Assembly (NCBI GenBank): GCA_027924585.1
Contig: BSBM01000076.1
Location: forward strand, 2,370,501-2,434,500
Direction: 5' to 3'
DNA from: Larix kaempferi
Lineage: Eukaryota > Streptophyta > Pinopsida > Pinales > Pinaceae
DNA length: 64,000 nucleotides
Of this stretch, positions 22,243 through 33,500 are shown piece by piece; the stretch's first letter is position 1; every line of letters starts with the position of its first letter. The position numbers and the translations under genes are program-made. Under the pieces are notes generated by a model. That model was given only the letters and a program-made list of their open reading frames with translations, made no database searches and had not been told where the DNA came from.

Positions 22243-22780
22243 ATTGTGATGCCAACATTGGGTTGGAGGTGGTTACTTGGACTATCTTCGACACCTTTGT
22301 TGATTCTGCTTCTGTTCTATGTTACAGTCCCAGAATCTCCGAGGTATCTTTTGATGAAGGGTAGAACTGAAGATGCACACTACATCCTTGAAAAAATTGC
22401 ACATGTAAATAAAAGGCAACTTCCACTTGGGAGATTTGTTAATGATCTCAGCATAGAACTCTCTGAAGTAGATACCATTGACGGGTTGGAAGAAGCTTCT
22501 TTATTGGAATCCCATGGGCAGTTAGAGGAAAGCCACATGGAAATAAAAAGTGAAACAGGAGTCCTCTCACAGTTGTATGGTCTCTTTTCCCCGTCTTTAA
22601 TCAGATCAACGCTTCTGCTATGGTTAGTACTATTTGCAAATGCATTTTCCTACTATGGACTTGTCTTGCTTACTACTGAATTAAGTGGTGGAGGTGGGAA
22701 TTGCACATCAGACACTATGCCTTTAATTGCTCCCAATGAGAGTAGTCTTTACAGGGATGTTTTTATTTCAAGTTTTGCAG
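22243..22780 (+). CDS. OCT7: Organic cation/carnitine transporter 7-like (NiaP-like), internal exon
   Basis: Host gene of the major facilitator superfamily. The exon starts after ...ttgcag with IVMPTLGWRWLL, contains VPESPRYLLMKGRTEDA (the conserved loop after TM6), then a long central loop and LLLWLVLFANAFSYYGLVLL (TM7). It ends in phase 1 at TTTGCAG before the donor gtaaga. Order and length agree with the C-terminal two-thirds of plant OCT7 carriers, plasma-membrane or tonoplast transporters related to nicotinate and organic-cation carriers. The N-terminal exons (TM1-5) were not found in the window and should lie to the left, possibly beyond it. Frame intact. Confidence 0.82.
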
Positions 22781-23001
22781 GTAAGATTTCCATCTGACGT
22801 GACTGAATCCAAAATATGAAGGTTTCCTACATTTCATCCTATTTCTACACATAAATTTATTCTGCATGGGTTGCAACTTAAATGAAAGATATGCTACAAG
22901 CTATGCTCATGTAAAACTCAAATGAAACTGAGGAAAGTCTCAAATAAAACTATGCTCTGGTCCTAATAAATGGTATTACAACTGGCTTTGCATGGTGGCA
23001 G

Positions 23002-23204
23002 AGATTCCTGGGCTTGTACTGTCAGCAACTATAGTGGACCGTTTTGGACGCAAATTGTCAATGGCTGCAATGTTTTTCCTATGTTGTATTTTTCTTCTTC
23101 CATTAATGTTTCCTCAACATGAAGTTGTCACAACTCTTCTTCTCTCTGGAGCACGCCTATGCATCACAGGAACCTTTACAGTTGTCTACATTTATGCCCC
23201 GGAG
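23002..23204 (+). CDS. OCT7: OCT7-like transporter, penultimate exon
   Basis: Joined to the previous exon across a 221-bp intron (22781-23001; gtaaga...tggcag), which completes a Glu codon. Encodes EIPGLVLSATIV, the MFS signature DRFGRK, a hydrophobic helix (CCIFLLPLMF) and TVVYIYAPE. It ends in phase 0 at GAG before gttggt, an acceptable but not strong donor. The reading frame is intact and joins exactly to the exon at 41613. Confidence 0.82.
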
Positions 23205-25257
23205 GTTGGTGGTTGAAGTTCAATAATTTAATTTGATTTTAGTAACTTCGAATGTTTCCCTAGAAAATGTTGGTATTTCAATTATTGTCAATGATGTTTG
23301 TTGCAGCCATAGCTAGGAGAACTACTATAAGAGTAAAATTGGCTCTATGCATCCTTAATAAGATAAATGACAATATACATTCACAGGAAAGAAAGGAAAT
23401 TTATTAGGAAACTATAGCCAAAGTATGAATAAACGGCATACTGGATTGCATCAACCTAACAGTCTGTGGTGCAAATTACTAGCAACAGCCTAAGGGAAAA
23501 TTATTTGGTCAACCTAAAGGAGGAATTGACTAGTATAAATGCATGGGAAGTATACGTCATTTTCATATACATTCACATTTACTTCTCTCTGCATTTTTTG
23601 TGCACTTCTTTTCCTTCATTCATGGTGAAACCTTGAAATTGCTAGGGTTTTCAACTTGTAATTTTGTATGGCCATAATTTTCACACAAAGTTGAAAGTAT
23701 CTCAAATGATCAATAATTTTTGGATCCCTAGCCATTGGCACAAGCAAAATTCAAAATGGGCTTCTCTATTCAATGATGGAACATTTTCATCTTACAAGGT
23801 ACTTTCATCTTTGTACTTTCAATTTTGAAATAGAATAGTTGTGCATGATATCATTTATTCTTCTCTTTGGTAAAAGAAATGTCTGCTTTCATAAATTCAT
23901 CATCGCGAGCCTTCGCTTCTACCTTAGAGCTAGTGATCTTTTGCCAAGCTCATTCAATATCTATTAATTCTTAACTATTATGTACGTACAGAGGTATTAA
24001 CTTGAGTGTTGAACAGTCTTAAATGACCAAATCCATGTACAGTCTTAGATGATCAAATATGTAGTTTTAAACAATTTGGATGTATATGTAATTATGGGGA
24101 TATTCTACATACAACTACAAAGTATCTGGTGTGGATCTCCAAAAGAGCTAGTTATATTGGTATGAGGGTATGTCTAATACTATATATATCAAGGTTACCA
24201 GTTTTTGGGTCAATGAAATAGTTGGTCAGGTAGAAGAGTGAAGAGTTTGAATTGGGAAAAAGTCAACAAGTACAAAAATATAAAGAACTACAAATTATTT
24301 GATGAAAAAACAAATAATTTGCCTAAATGCTACATCAACAATATTCAATATTCTTTGATATTAAACGAATCCATGTCCATGCAATGCAGAATATCAATAG
24401 ATGTCCAAAATAGATGGAAACCTGTCTTTTTAATGGACGGGAAACCTGGAAAAAAGCTTGACCCAACTTCACATATTTAAGCAAAGAATAGGGTTCGCTG
24501 CTAGCTTGCTACTGGCATACAATAATTTGCCTGAATGCTACATCAACAATATTCAATATAATCCATAGCCACACTTGAAAACTCCATGTATGGGATGAGC
24601 ATGCATGAAAGGATTTGAACTTTGGTCATTGTCACAACAATCACACCAAGTTGCCGCTAGACCACAGCCCAATGGACAAGATGTCCAAAATTTCGTGTAT
24701 GCACTATCTCATATATGATGAGTCCAAAAGTGATAAAAATTGGGAACTGGTTATTGGAAGCATATGTTTTTAGTAAACTTTAAACTAAGAACTTTCTCTT
24801 ATGGGGTTCCCTTAACATCAAGGTCCTTCATGTCCTTAGGGTAAAAAAGATGAGCCTTCCCCTTGACCAACCAATCCGATGTAGGATCTGCATTGTCTAG
24901 GTCAATTGATGCATGCTCCATGATCCATGCATGCCATCATCATGAGATTTGAACTCTTTACTACACAAGCTCTACTATCTAGTAGTATATTTGAATCAAA
25001 ATTTCATGTATACAATTAACAATATCTCATAAATGATATGCTATGTAATGTATACAATTGTTCATTTACAAAATATCCAACATAAGGACACAGAGTTAAA
25101 ATCCATATAGGGTAAATAATTATATAATCGATAATGAATGAATGAATTAATACAAGGAACCTTGTGATGGTATACTTTATAAGCAGTGACTAGTTATGAA
25201 TGTGAAAGCTTATGCCCCTTAGGTTGTGTCAATTAGTTAATTTTATTAACATTATTG

Positions 25258-25258
25258 T

Positions 25259-25298
<40 letters not shown>
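25258..25298. repeat. (TC)n(TA)n microsatellite
   Basis: About 12 TC units run directly into about 8 TA units. Confidence 0.9.
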
Positions 25299-25329
25299 AA
25301 CATTTTCATTTCACATTCATAACTGCGGA

Positions 25330-25426
25330 TCATGGTTGAATTTTTCCAATTAAACCATTAAAAAATGGCTTAATTTACGGGAAAAAATATTTTTTTCAAA
25401 ACTTAAAAAAAAAACACCTAGGGACT
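25330..25426 (-). repeat. Family H repeat, right part of a split copy
   Basis: On the minus strand this reads agtccctaggtgtttt ... cccgtaaattaagccattt ... aatggtttaattgg, matching 62290-62390. Its missing upstream part is at 39562-39720 on the same strand, so one H copy was split by the sequence at 25427-39561. Confidence 0.75.
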
Positions 25427-26040
25427 TGTTATCACATCCATAGTAGCCGGGCTACCATGATTGCAGAGCATTTCAGTATATATTTTTGAGCTTAGCCTTT
25501 ACATAGTTTTAGTGAGATCAGCTATGGTGAGCAGTATTACTTATGATCACTCACACATCAGAGTAGCCCCAAATCAGACATGCAGTAGACCTTATGCCAC
25601 TACTCAGCCTCCTGACCTCAGATTTGATGACTGAGATGACCTTTTATCCCATACAGAGCAGTGAAGTGCCTAGAGTTTCAGCAGCAATGTTTAAGTGGTT
25701 ATAGGTGATCCATATAGCAGATATAGGTATATGGCCCTACAGGTATATGATGTGCATTGGTTTTATTATCTTGCTCTTTTGTTCATTTTGATAGCTTGAC
25801 TTAGTATCTAGTAATCATGATTTGGCAGTATATCTATATGAAATGAATATGGTTTTTATTGATTATCTAAATGGTTTTATGACTTACATTCAGAAGCGCT
25901 TGTTTTATACTCGTTGGTTTTACCCTATGTTGACCACCAAAACCAACTAGGTGGACAATGATGTACCATGCACATGTTCAATATTGTGCCTTGAAGATGA
26001 GAAAGAAGTACCTAATGATTTTTTCAAGCGAGGCAAATTT
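25427..26040 (+). mobile_element. Family F LTR, left part
   Basis: Starts TGTTATCACATCCATAGTAG, matching the left end of the solo LTR at 13174. Patchy similarity continues to about 25,860 (ttcagcagcaa...aggtatatgg versus 13,500 on). It then passes into sequence that belongs to the H-family LTR; its right end appears to be the F-type end at 38365. Confidence 0.6.
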
Positions 26041-26982
26041 TTTTCTTATCTTCTCTCCATGAAATTTCCGCACCCCTGCGGGGGATTTTGTAAGGATATG
26101 TCAGCATGAGGGTCAATTTTTGTGTAACTTAATTGCCTAAGACTTTATCATTAGGGAAGTCCTTTCATCGAGTGTTTTTTCACTTGGATAATTAAAATTC
26201 ATTTTTAGTGATTTTAATTATTTGAGTTTTTCACTCAAAAATACATCCAAAGTGGTGAAAGACGTTCTAGTGATCAAGTCCATGGGGTGATTGAGGCCTA
26301 TGAATGTTCTATATTACCATGCTAGACATTATCCAGAGTCTTGAGGAATTTCATTAAGTTTTTTTAATTTTTGGTAATTAAAAAATGTCCCTCAACATAA
26401 AAAATTATTTTGTAAAAGAGGGATAAGTGGTCATTTATGATGTTGTATAGGGGTATGGGTACTCAAGATAAATGGCATAAGATCCCCTACACCCTTGGAC
26501 CAAGTTTGAAGTCATTCGGACAAGCCTTGCTAAGGTTTTGGTCACTTTTTCCTAAGTCGGTTAAGGAAATCAGGAAAATTGGCAATTAATTAGTAAGGCA
26601 AATTTTGGAAAAGTGCCTAAAGTCACTTGGGAGGTAGAAAAATTGTTTCCTAATGTCAAGTTATGTTCCTAAGGTGAAATTAAAGTCCAAGAGGGCCCCC
26701 CAAGCAAGTGTTTTTCAAGTTTGAAGTTGTCGCCAAGAGGGGGAAACCCTCTCTCACTATGGGAAATGAGATAAATTGAAATAAGCGAAAAGAGGGGGTC
26801 CCATCTTCATGATTCCTTCTGCTTGGCCTAGCAATGAAATATAAAACATGAGTGGGCGGTTTTTCTCCCCCCATTGTTTGTTATTTTTAAACCATGGAAG
26901 TGCACCCCCCCTCCATGGGCCCCCTTTCTCTACAAGTGACAAATGCCATTCATGCAAAGGAACTCTCCCCTCTCTCTTTTTC

Positions 26983-26990
26983 TATTTAAG
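26983..26990 (+). promoter_or_regulatory. TATA-like box of H LTR
   Basis: TATTTAAG followed by gaggctcctcctc; the same arrangement (tatttaagcgaggcttcttc) occurs at 62958 in the other H copy, so it is the likely LTR promoter. Confidence 0.5.
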
Positions 26991-27924
26991 GAGGCTCCTC
27001 CTCATTTGGGTTACAATCTCTCATGCTCTTGCTCCATTTCTATTCTCTCTCTCTCTCTTGCTCTCATCTTGCCCCATTTTTGGGCCATTGTAATTTTTAA
27101 CCATTTGGCTTGGTAATAGAAATTCTTTGCAGGGGATTTGGTGTTGGTTGCTCTGTAATAGTGGTTTGCTTCTGAACTTCATAGCTACTCATGATTGGAG
27201 AGGCCAAACAAGCAAACTGTTTTGCTTTGGTAAGATTTCTAGTATTGTTGCTATTTATCTTATGAATTTCCTATTTGATTAGTTAAGATCTTCATATGCT
27301 TGTTGGTTGAAGTTTATGATCTCTTAGCTCTTCTTTAGGTATTCACGTTTTCTTTTAGTGTGTAGCAAATATTTTACAAGTTGCAGGTTACTTGGCTTCG
27401 AGAGTGGAATTCCTTGGTCGGACACCCCACTTCTCCAAGCATTGGATCAACAAAGAGCTCAATCTGTTCCCCTCCATTTGATTTTTCTGCATATATTTTT
27501 ACATGTTTCTCATACAAAAATCAAATTTCAAATCTTGTTTACATGTTATTATCTTGTGAAAAAATTACTAATAAATTTTCAGAATTTTTTTTTGTAAATT
27601 TTGTATGATATACCAACATTGCCCAAAAGTGATTTTAGGCATTTTTCCATAACATTTTGCTTACTGGTTTTTAGCAGGTATGCACATTTCAAGAAGGTTA
27701 TGCTACCCAAATTTGACCATCTCCAAGCATAAAAGGCCTCCACTAGCTACCATTTCGGCCACTTGGAAGAAAACGATCAAAATCAGTCTCTTTTTCCTCT
27801 TCTCTTACAAAATACTAAGTGCTGAAATTTGTATCATTATAACAAGCCCAAGAGAGTCTTTTGGGCTTGATTTCTTATATTTGTTTCAAGTTCAAAGTGC
27901 TTAGTTTAGTTTGCTATCCATTGC

Positions 27925-28119
27925 ATGCAAGAGAGGAGGCATTGCCACCCTTGCATTGTAGTTGTAAGTAGCTTGGGTTTAGCATTTATTTCTTTTGTTT
28001 TAATTTACATTGCCCACACCTCACAAGTGAGAAGGCTTTGCCTCCCTTGTGAAATCACGTTGGCTTGTGTTTAATTTCGCCTGCACCTTACAAGTGAGAA
28101 GGCTTTGCCTCCCTTGTAA
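27925..28119 (+). repeat. Three successive related stem-loops in H LTR
   Basis: Units at 27925-27956, 28021-28052 and 28088-28119 each form a hairpin of the form (7-bp arm)...GGC..TTGCC...(inverse arm). The arms are ATGCAAG/CTTGCAT, TCACAAG/CTTGTGA and TTACAAG/CTTGTAA, so the arms differ between units but stay paired. Confidence 0.7.
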
Positions 28120-29114
28120 AATCGCGTTGGATTTCATTGCTATGGTTTTCTGCTTATTAATTAAAGGATAAAATTTAATTTATGCCTTGATTCTTGCCCC
28201 GTATTCACTCCCCTTGCCGGTTCGACCAATCCTGGGTGACAAGAAAAGGCAAGGATTTGAGTTGGTTAGAATAATAGGCACTCAGAAATATATCTTTATT
28301 AGATACTGAGAAAAAGGGACTTGAACTGTGGAGCTAGTGGGTTAGAGGCTGTTGGGAGCCTCATGGCACTTTGTGTCCTCCAGTTGAGCACCCAACAAGT
28401 TTTGGGATTGACCCGTGGAGCTTGTTGAGAACCTTGTGTTCTCAAGTTGAGCACTCGACAATCTCCCTCAAATTGAAAGAGATAGTTTCTTGGGGTAGAC
28501 ACATAGAGTAGCTTAGTTTTCTTGCACAAAACCTTAATCCCCAGTTGAAGTGAGACCTAAAATAAACTAAAATTTACAGGACCATTTGCAGAACATTTGT
28601 TTACAGTACTTTACTTTGAAAGCACTTCATTATTGGTTCAATCTTGTTATAATCTTTGGTTCACTAAATTGTTCATTTTCTGCAATTCAATGTTTAATGT
28701 GATATTTTGTTAAGTGAATGATTTAATGCTATTGGAAAATATTTGGTAATCTAGTTTATTTGTGACTCCATAGCCCAAGAATTAGGCACTGGTCGTGTTA
28801 TTTAAATGTTTATATATCTCTTCCATTTAATTGGTTGATTGTTTAAGAAAGGTTTGCTTGTCATTTGAACTATTGCATCTCTGCACGTTTGCTTGTTATT
28901 TGAACTTCTAATAATTTACAACTCTTAAAACAAACTTTAAAATGAATCTTAGTAAGTAGGGACCACCCCCCTTGACTTTTTGAAGTTGTGGTCTAAATGG
29001 AGGAGTTTAGGGTCGAGGTGACATTGGGTTCTACACTCATAGTTGCCCTCAGGAATACACATAGCGGTTGGAAGACTTACCCGTGGTCAAGTGTGTTTTA
29101 GGCGACAACATTTC

Positions 29115-29130
29115 TGGCGCCATTGCCGGG
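29115..29130 (+). other. Gypsy primer-binding site
   Basis: TGGCGCCATTGCCGGG is one base away from TGGCGCCGTTGCCGGG, a primer site widespread in plant Ty3/gypsy elements. It begins 5 bp after the LTR end at 29110. Confidence 0.7.
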
Positions 29131-29479
29131 TACAAGTCTTTTATTCCCGGAGTACGACTTTTGTTTTTTTACTTTTTTATTTTTGCTTTGTTTGATGAAT
29201 GATTACAGTAGATCTTTATTTTTCATCTGGCGACTCTACTGAGCTTTTGTATTTTGTAATTTACAAAGAAAAGCATAATTTTTTTTTAGTGAGAGATTTA
29301 TAATACAATTTTTTTCTTCTCACATGGCGACTCCATTGAAGGGATAAAACTCTGTTTCTTATAAAATTGTTGAGACTTATTGTGTGTAGATGGGCCCATG
29401 CAATATAGTCAAGTTTTTAAAGTTCATTATTCAGTACAAAATGCATGTTTGATTTAGATATATACTACTGATAGCCATT

Positions 29480-30576
29480 ATGGATGATGAAGAGTTCGAA
29501 GATCAAATTTCCAGTACATATCCTCCCATAGATTTCTCAGGCATCCCGGGCTTCCCCAACCACGACCCATCTCTCTCAGGGAAGGGGTATGTTGAGCTTC
29601 CCCTGTTTTTTGGAAATGGTGATTTAGCTGTTGTGCACGTCATATCTTATATTAAAATGGTGGAACTTGATCTCAACATGATTCATGAGGATAATATGAT
29701 GCGGGGGTTTGTTAATACTCTTAAGAGGGATGCTTGGATATGGTATTGTGGTCTTCCTGATCATGCATTACATCCCTTGCAAATTTCTTTTCTATATTTT
29801 TAAAAAGCTGGTATAATGGTGAAGAAGATATGAAAACCGCTTTAGACCGGGGGTTAGACCATCTAAAAAAGTTGAGGGTATCCATGGCTACCACTACTAA
29901 GCAACACCTCCATAATGATCTTACAAAAGAGGTTTGTCAAAATTCAAACATTATTGCAGATCTTCCTCATCTCCCCATAACAGAGGATATCGAAGATTGG
30001 GGATGCTTTCATGATTATTTCAGTGATGATGATCACACTTATACCCCAGATCTACCTCAAGAAGAAACCATTACAGAAGTTTATAGCGAAACTTATGAAG
30101 AAATCTGTAATGTGCATGATGGCATTCCTGCCAGTTCTCCATGTAATGATGATAGTTTAGAAGGTCTTTTTCGCTTGTGACCTTTTTTCTGAAGAAGATG
30201 ACAATTATAGCCTGGAGGATGATACTAGTGATGCAGACTCCCTTATGTCTGATCAAGTTGTTCATGAGGATTCTTGGACATTCATGGACAATCCAATCTA
30301 TGACATGTCTGAAGAGGAAGATGAGGAACCAAAATCTTTTGAAGGTTTTATTGTTAATCCCATCTATGACATTTCTAGACGAGGGAGTATTGAGTCTCTT
30401 GATGGTTTTATTGGAGATCCTATCTACGAGGTTTTTAGAGAAGACAACATCGATCTTGAGGCCTTGGGAAATATTTGTAGGAAGGAAGAACATGCAGTTT
30501 GTCTTTGTGATTAGTCTGAGCCATTTATCGGTATTAGTAATGAAGAGTGAGATTGGGTACAATAAAATAAAGATCT
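29480..30576 (+). pseudogene. Gypsy gag-like region, first part
   Basis: Starts MDDEEFEDQISSTY. The stretch LPLFFGNGDLAVVHVISY through RDAWIWYCGLPD has the layout of a plant retrotransposon gag domain. After a frameshift near 29800 it continues NGEEDMKTALDRGLDHLKK. A long acidic region follows with three copies of NPIYD/DPIYE (30293-30440). Further shifts near 30178 and stops at 30514-30516 and about 30550 disable it. The frame is interrupted at 30585 by the hAT element and resumes at 34231. Confidence 0.65.
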
Positions 30577-30584
30577 GTCTCAAC

Positions 30585-33500
30585 CAAAGCAGCTGGGAAT
30601 CGACCCCCCCCCCCCTCGAATCGATCCCGAATCGCGCTCCAGACGGAATCGATGAGGGATCGATTTTGGAAGCGCGAATTGGGATCGATTCCGTCAGGAA
30701 TCGATTTTTCAGTTCGCGAATTGAAGGAAAAAAAACGATCCCTGCCAAATGGTAATTCGCTGGGGAATCGTCGCTCCCAAGTCGATCCCGGGTCGATCCC
30801 GGATCGATTCCCAGTCGAACCCGAAAAAAAAAAATCGATTCCTAAATCGATTCCGAGGCCGATTCCGCGGACGGGCGGATTTTTGAAATTTTTTTATGAG
30901 TTTTGGAATTTTTTTTTAGGGTTTTGTTTGTTGGGATAGGTCACTTTGGGCCATTAAAAGGTGAATGAGTCCATTTGGACTCATTCCATTGCTCATTTGT
31001 TTGATTGGGAGGAGTTTGAGAGCTTTGAGTTTGAGCATTGAATGGGAGATTGAAGGGGAGATTGAAGGGGAGAGAGCTTGCAAGGGAGATTGAAGCTTTC
31101 ATAGAGACATTCAACCACCATTGAAGAGCTAAAAGGTAGGCTCTATAAATTCTTCTCTGTTTGTTTTTGCAATTTTTTTTTCACTATGTTAAAAAATGGA
31201 AAACTTGCAATGTTCTCTTCTCCTACTCTTTCCAATATCTTCTTCTCCATCATTCTATTGCAGGGAACAAGTGACTCTCATCTTAAATCAAGAAACATGA
31301 TGGGTATTTGGTTTTGGTTTTTCATTCCACTTCTTCTCATTATGATGGTGTTGGGAAGTAGATGTGGTGGTGGTAGTGATGAGGGGGAAGAGGTAGAGAG
31401 TGATGCATACCAAGGAGAAGAGGAGGAAGGGGAAGAGGGTGATGATGATGAGGATGAGGGTGAGGGTGATGTGGGGCAAAAACAAAAAGACACAACACCT
31501 TTGTGGAAGTATGTGACAAGGCAAGGGGGAGGGAGAGGGGGTGGAACCACAAAGTTTGGATGCCCCCATTGTGGGAAAACATACACAGGTTCATATACCC
31601 GGGTGAGAAAGCATTTGTGTGGGGTTATGCCATGCGATGTAGGTAAGTCTCATGGAGTCAAAACTTGTGACAAAGTGGGAGCTAAAGAGAGAAGCAAATA
31701 CAGGATGGAAGAAGAGGCCGCTCAAAACAAGTCCAAGAGATCGAGGGTTGATTCTGAATCCCCACAGAGAATGTTTGGTAGTGGAGGTGCTGCTGGATCA
31801 TCATCGGCTCGATCGGGAGCCTCATCTCCCCATGGAGTCTCGCCTATACGAGGAAGAACATTATCCGATTTCCTTGACCAAGGTTGTAGAGATGATGTGG
31901 ATTCAAAAGTTTATAGGTTTCTCTATGCATGTGGTGTGCCATTCAATGTTCTTCGCTCACCCTATTGGCATGAAATGGTACAAGCCATCAATGGTGGCCC
32001 TCAAGGATACAGAAGCCCTGGGTATGACAAAGCTAGAACCGTGGGACTTGACAAGGAAAAAGCCAAAATCAATAGTGCTCTTGGAAAGTTCACAAATGAT
32101 TGGTCCAACTATGGGGTATCCATTGTATCTGATGGGTGGACAAATGTTAAAGGCAGGCCGTTGATAAATATTCTTGGCGTTTCTGCTAGCGGTGCGGTCT
32201 TCCTTTCAGCCCATGACTACTCAGATCGCTACAAGACCGCTATTAATATCGCACAACCTTTACTTAAAACCATTCAGGAGATTGGGCCATACAATGTCAT
32301 TCAAGTTATCACTGATAACGCTGCTAATTGTAAGGCAGCAGGAGCAATCATTATGGATAAGTATCCCAACATATTTTGGTCAGGGTGTTTGGTTCACACA
32401 TTGAACCTTTTGATGCGTGATATTGTTAAGATGAAGGACCCTAATTATCGATGGATTGGTGCCTTGTACAAGAGAGGTAAGAAAATGATCAAATTTATTA
32501 CCAATCATAGCATGGCCCACCACATTTTTCGCAATCACTCTAAGTTGGATTTATTGAAGATTGCAAAGACTAGATTTGCTAGCTACTACCTCACCTTCAG
32601 GAGGCTTTTGAAGGTAAGAGAGGCATTGGCTAGTATGGTATCAAGTGATCCATGGCAGGAATTGAAAGACAGAGTTGCAAGTGCATCGGATAGAAGTGAC
32701 TTTCAGGAGGTGGAGGACACCGTTCTTGAAGGTCATTTTTGGTCACAGGTTAGGTATGTTCTGCAGTTCACCAAGCCAGTTTATAACATGATTCGTTTTG
32801 CAGATACAGATCAGCCGGTGATTGGGGAGGTATATGAGCAGATGGATAGCATGCTTGGTCAAATCAAAGACATTGTTGAGCAAAGAGATGCAGTCTTGTA
32901 TGACCATATTCATAAACTTGTGGTCAAAAGGTGGGATAATCTAAATGTTCCACTCCATGCCCTTGCATATGTCCTCACCCCAAAATACTATTCTCCAATT
33001 TGGTTGGCCCAACCTGCACCTGGGGGTGGAGTCAGGAAAAAACCCCACACAGATCCAGAGGTTGCTGCTGGGTATATGCTTGCATCAGAAAAGTTGGTCC
33101 CTGATGAGGAAGAGTGTGCTCAAGTACGGAGTGAATTGAGCATATACATAAGTGAGCATGGACGCTTTGGTTCGCTGTTTGCAACCAAAGATCGAGACAG
33201 ATTGGATCCTATCCATTGGTGGAACATGCATGGCTCTGGAGCCACATATTTGCATAAATTGGCACTGAGGGTGCTATCACAGGTTGTTAATAGCTCTTCT
33301 GCAGAGAGGTGTTGGAGCACCTACAACTTCATCCACAGTGTAAAGAGAAACAGTCTGAATGTAGATCGCGCAGAAAGCTTGGTTTATGTGCACTACAACT
33401 TGAGGTTGTTGTCCCATTATTGTGAGGCGGCCAAGAATGATAGAACATTTTTGACTTGGGACAACAATCCAGAGGAGGCTAATGTGGAGGATGGAGCCAT

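Larger units (their letters stand above)
26099..29110 (+). mobile_element. Family H LTR (gypsy-like), about 3.0 kb
   Basis: Begins TGTCAGCATGAGGGTC; the same start in diverged form (tgtctaagcatggtcatttt) is at 62041. The next 900 bp match that copy in order (gagtgttttttc, gagtttttcactca, then a TATTTAAG box). It ends ...ggcgacaaca at 29110, five bases before a gypsy primer site. Upstream 26070-26098 is purine-rich and is shared with the sequence before 62041, like a polypurine tract. Confidence 0.6.

Noticed and set aside
30071-30748. 225-residue open frame on the minus strand
   Set aside because: Antisense to the gypsy gag-like region and into the hAT subterminal repeats; no motif.
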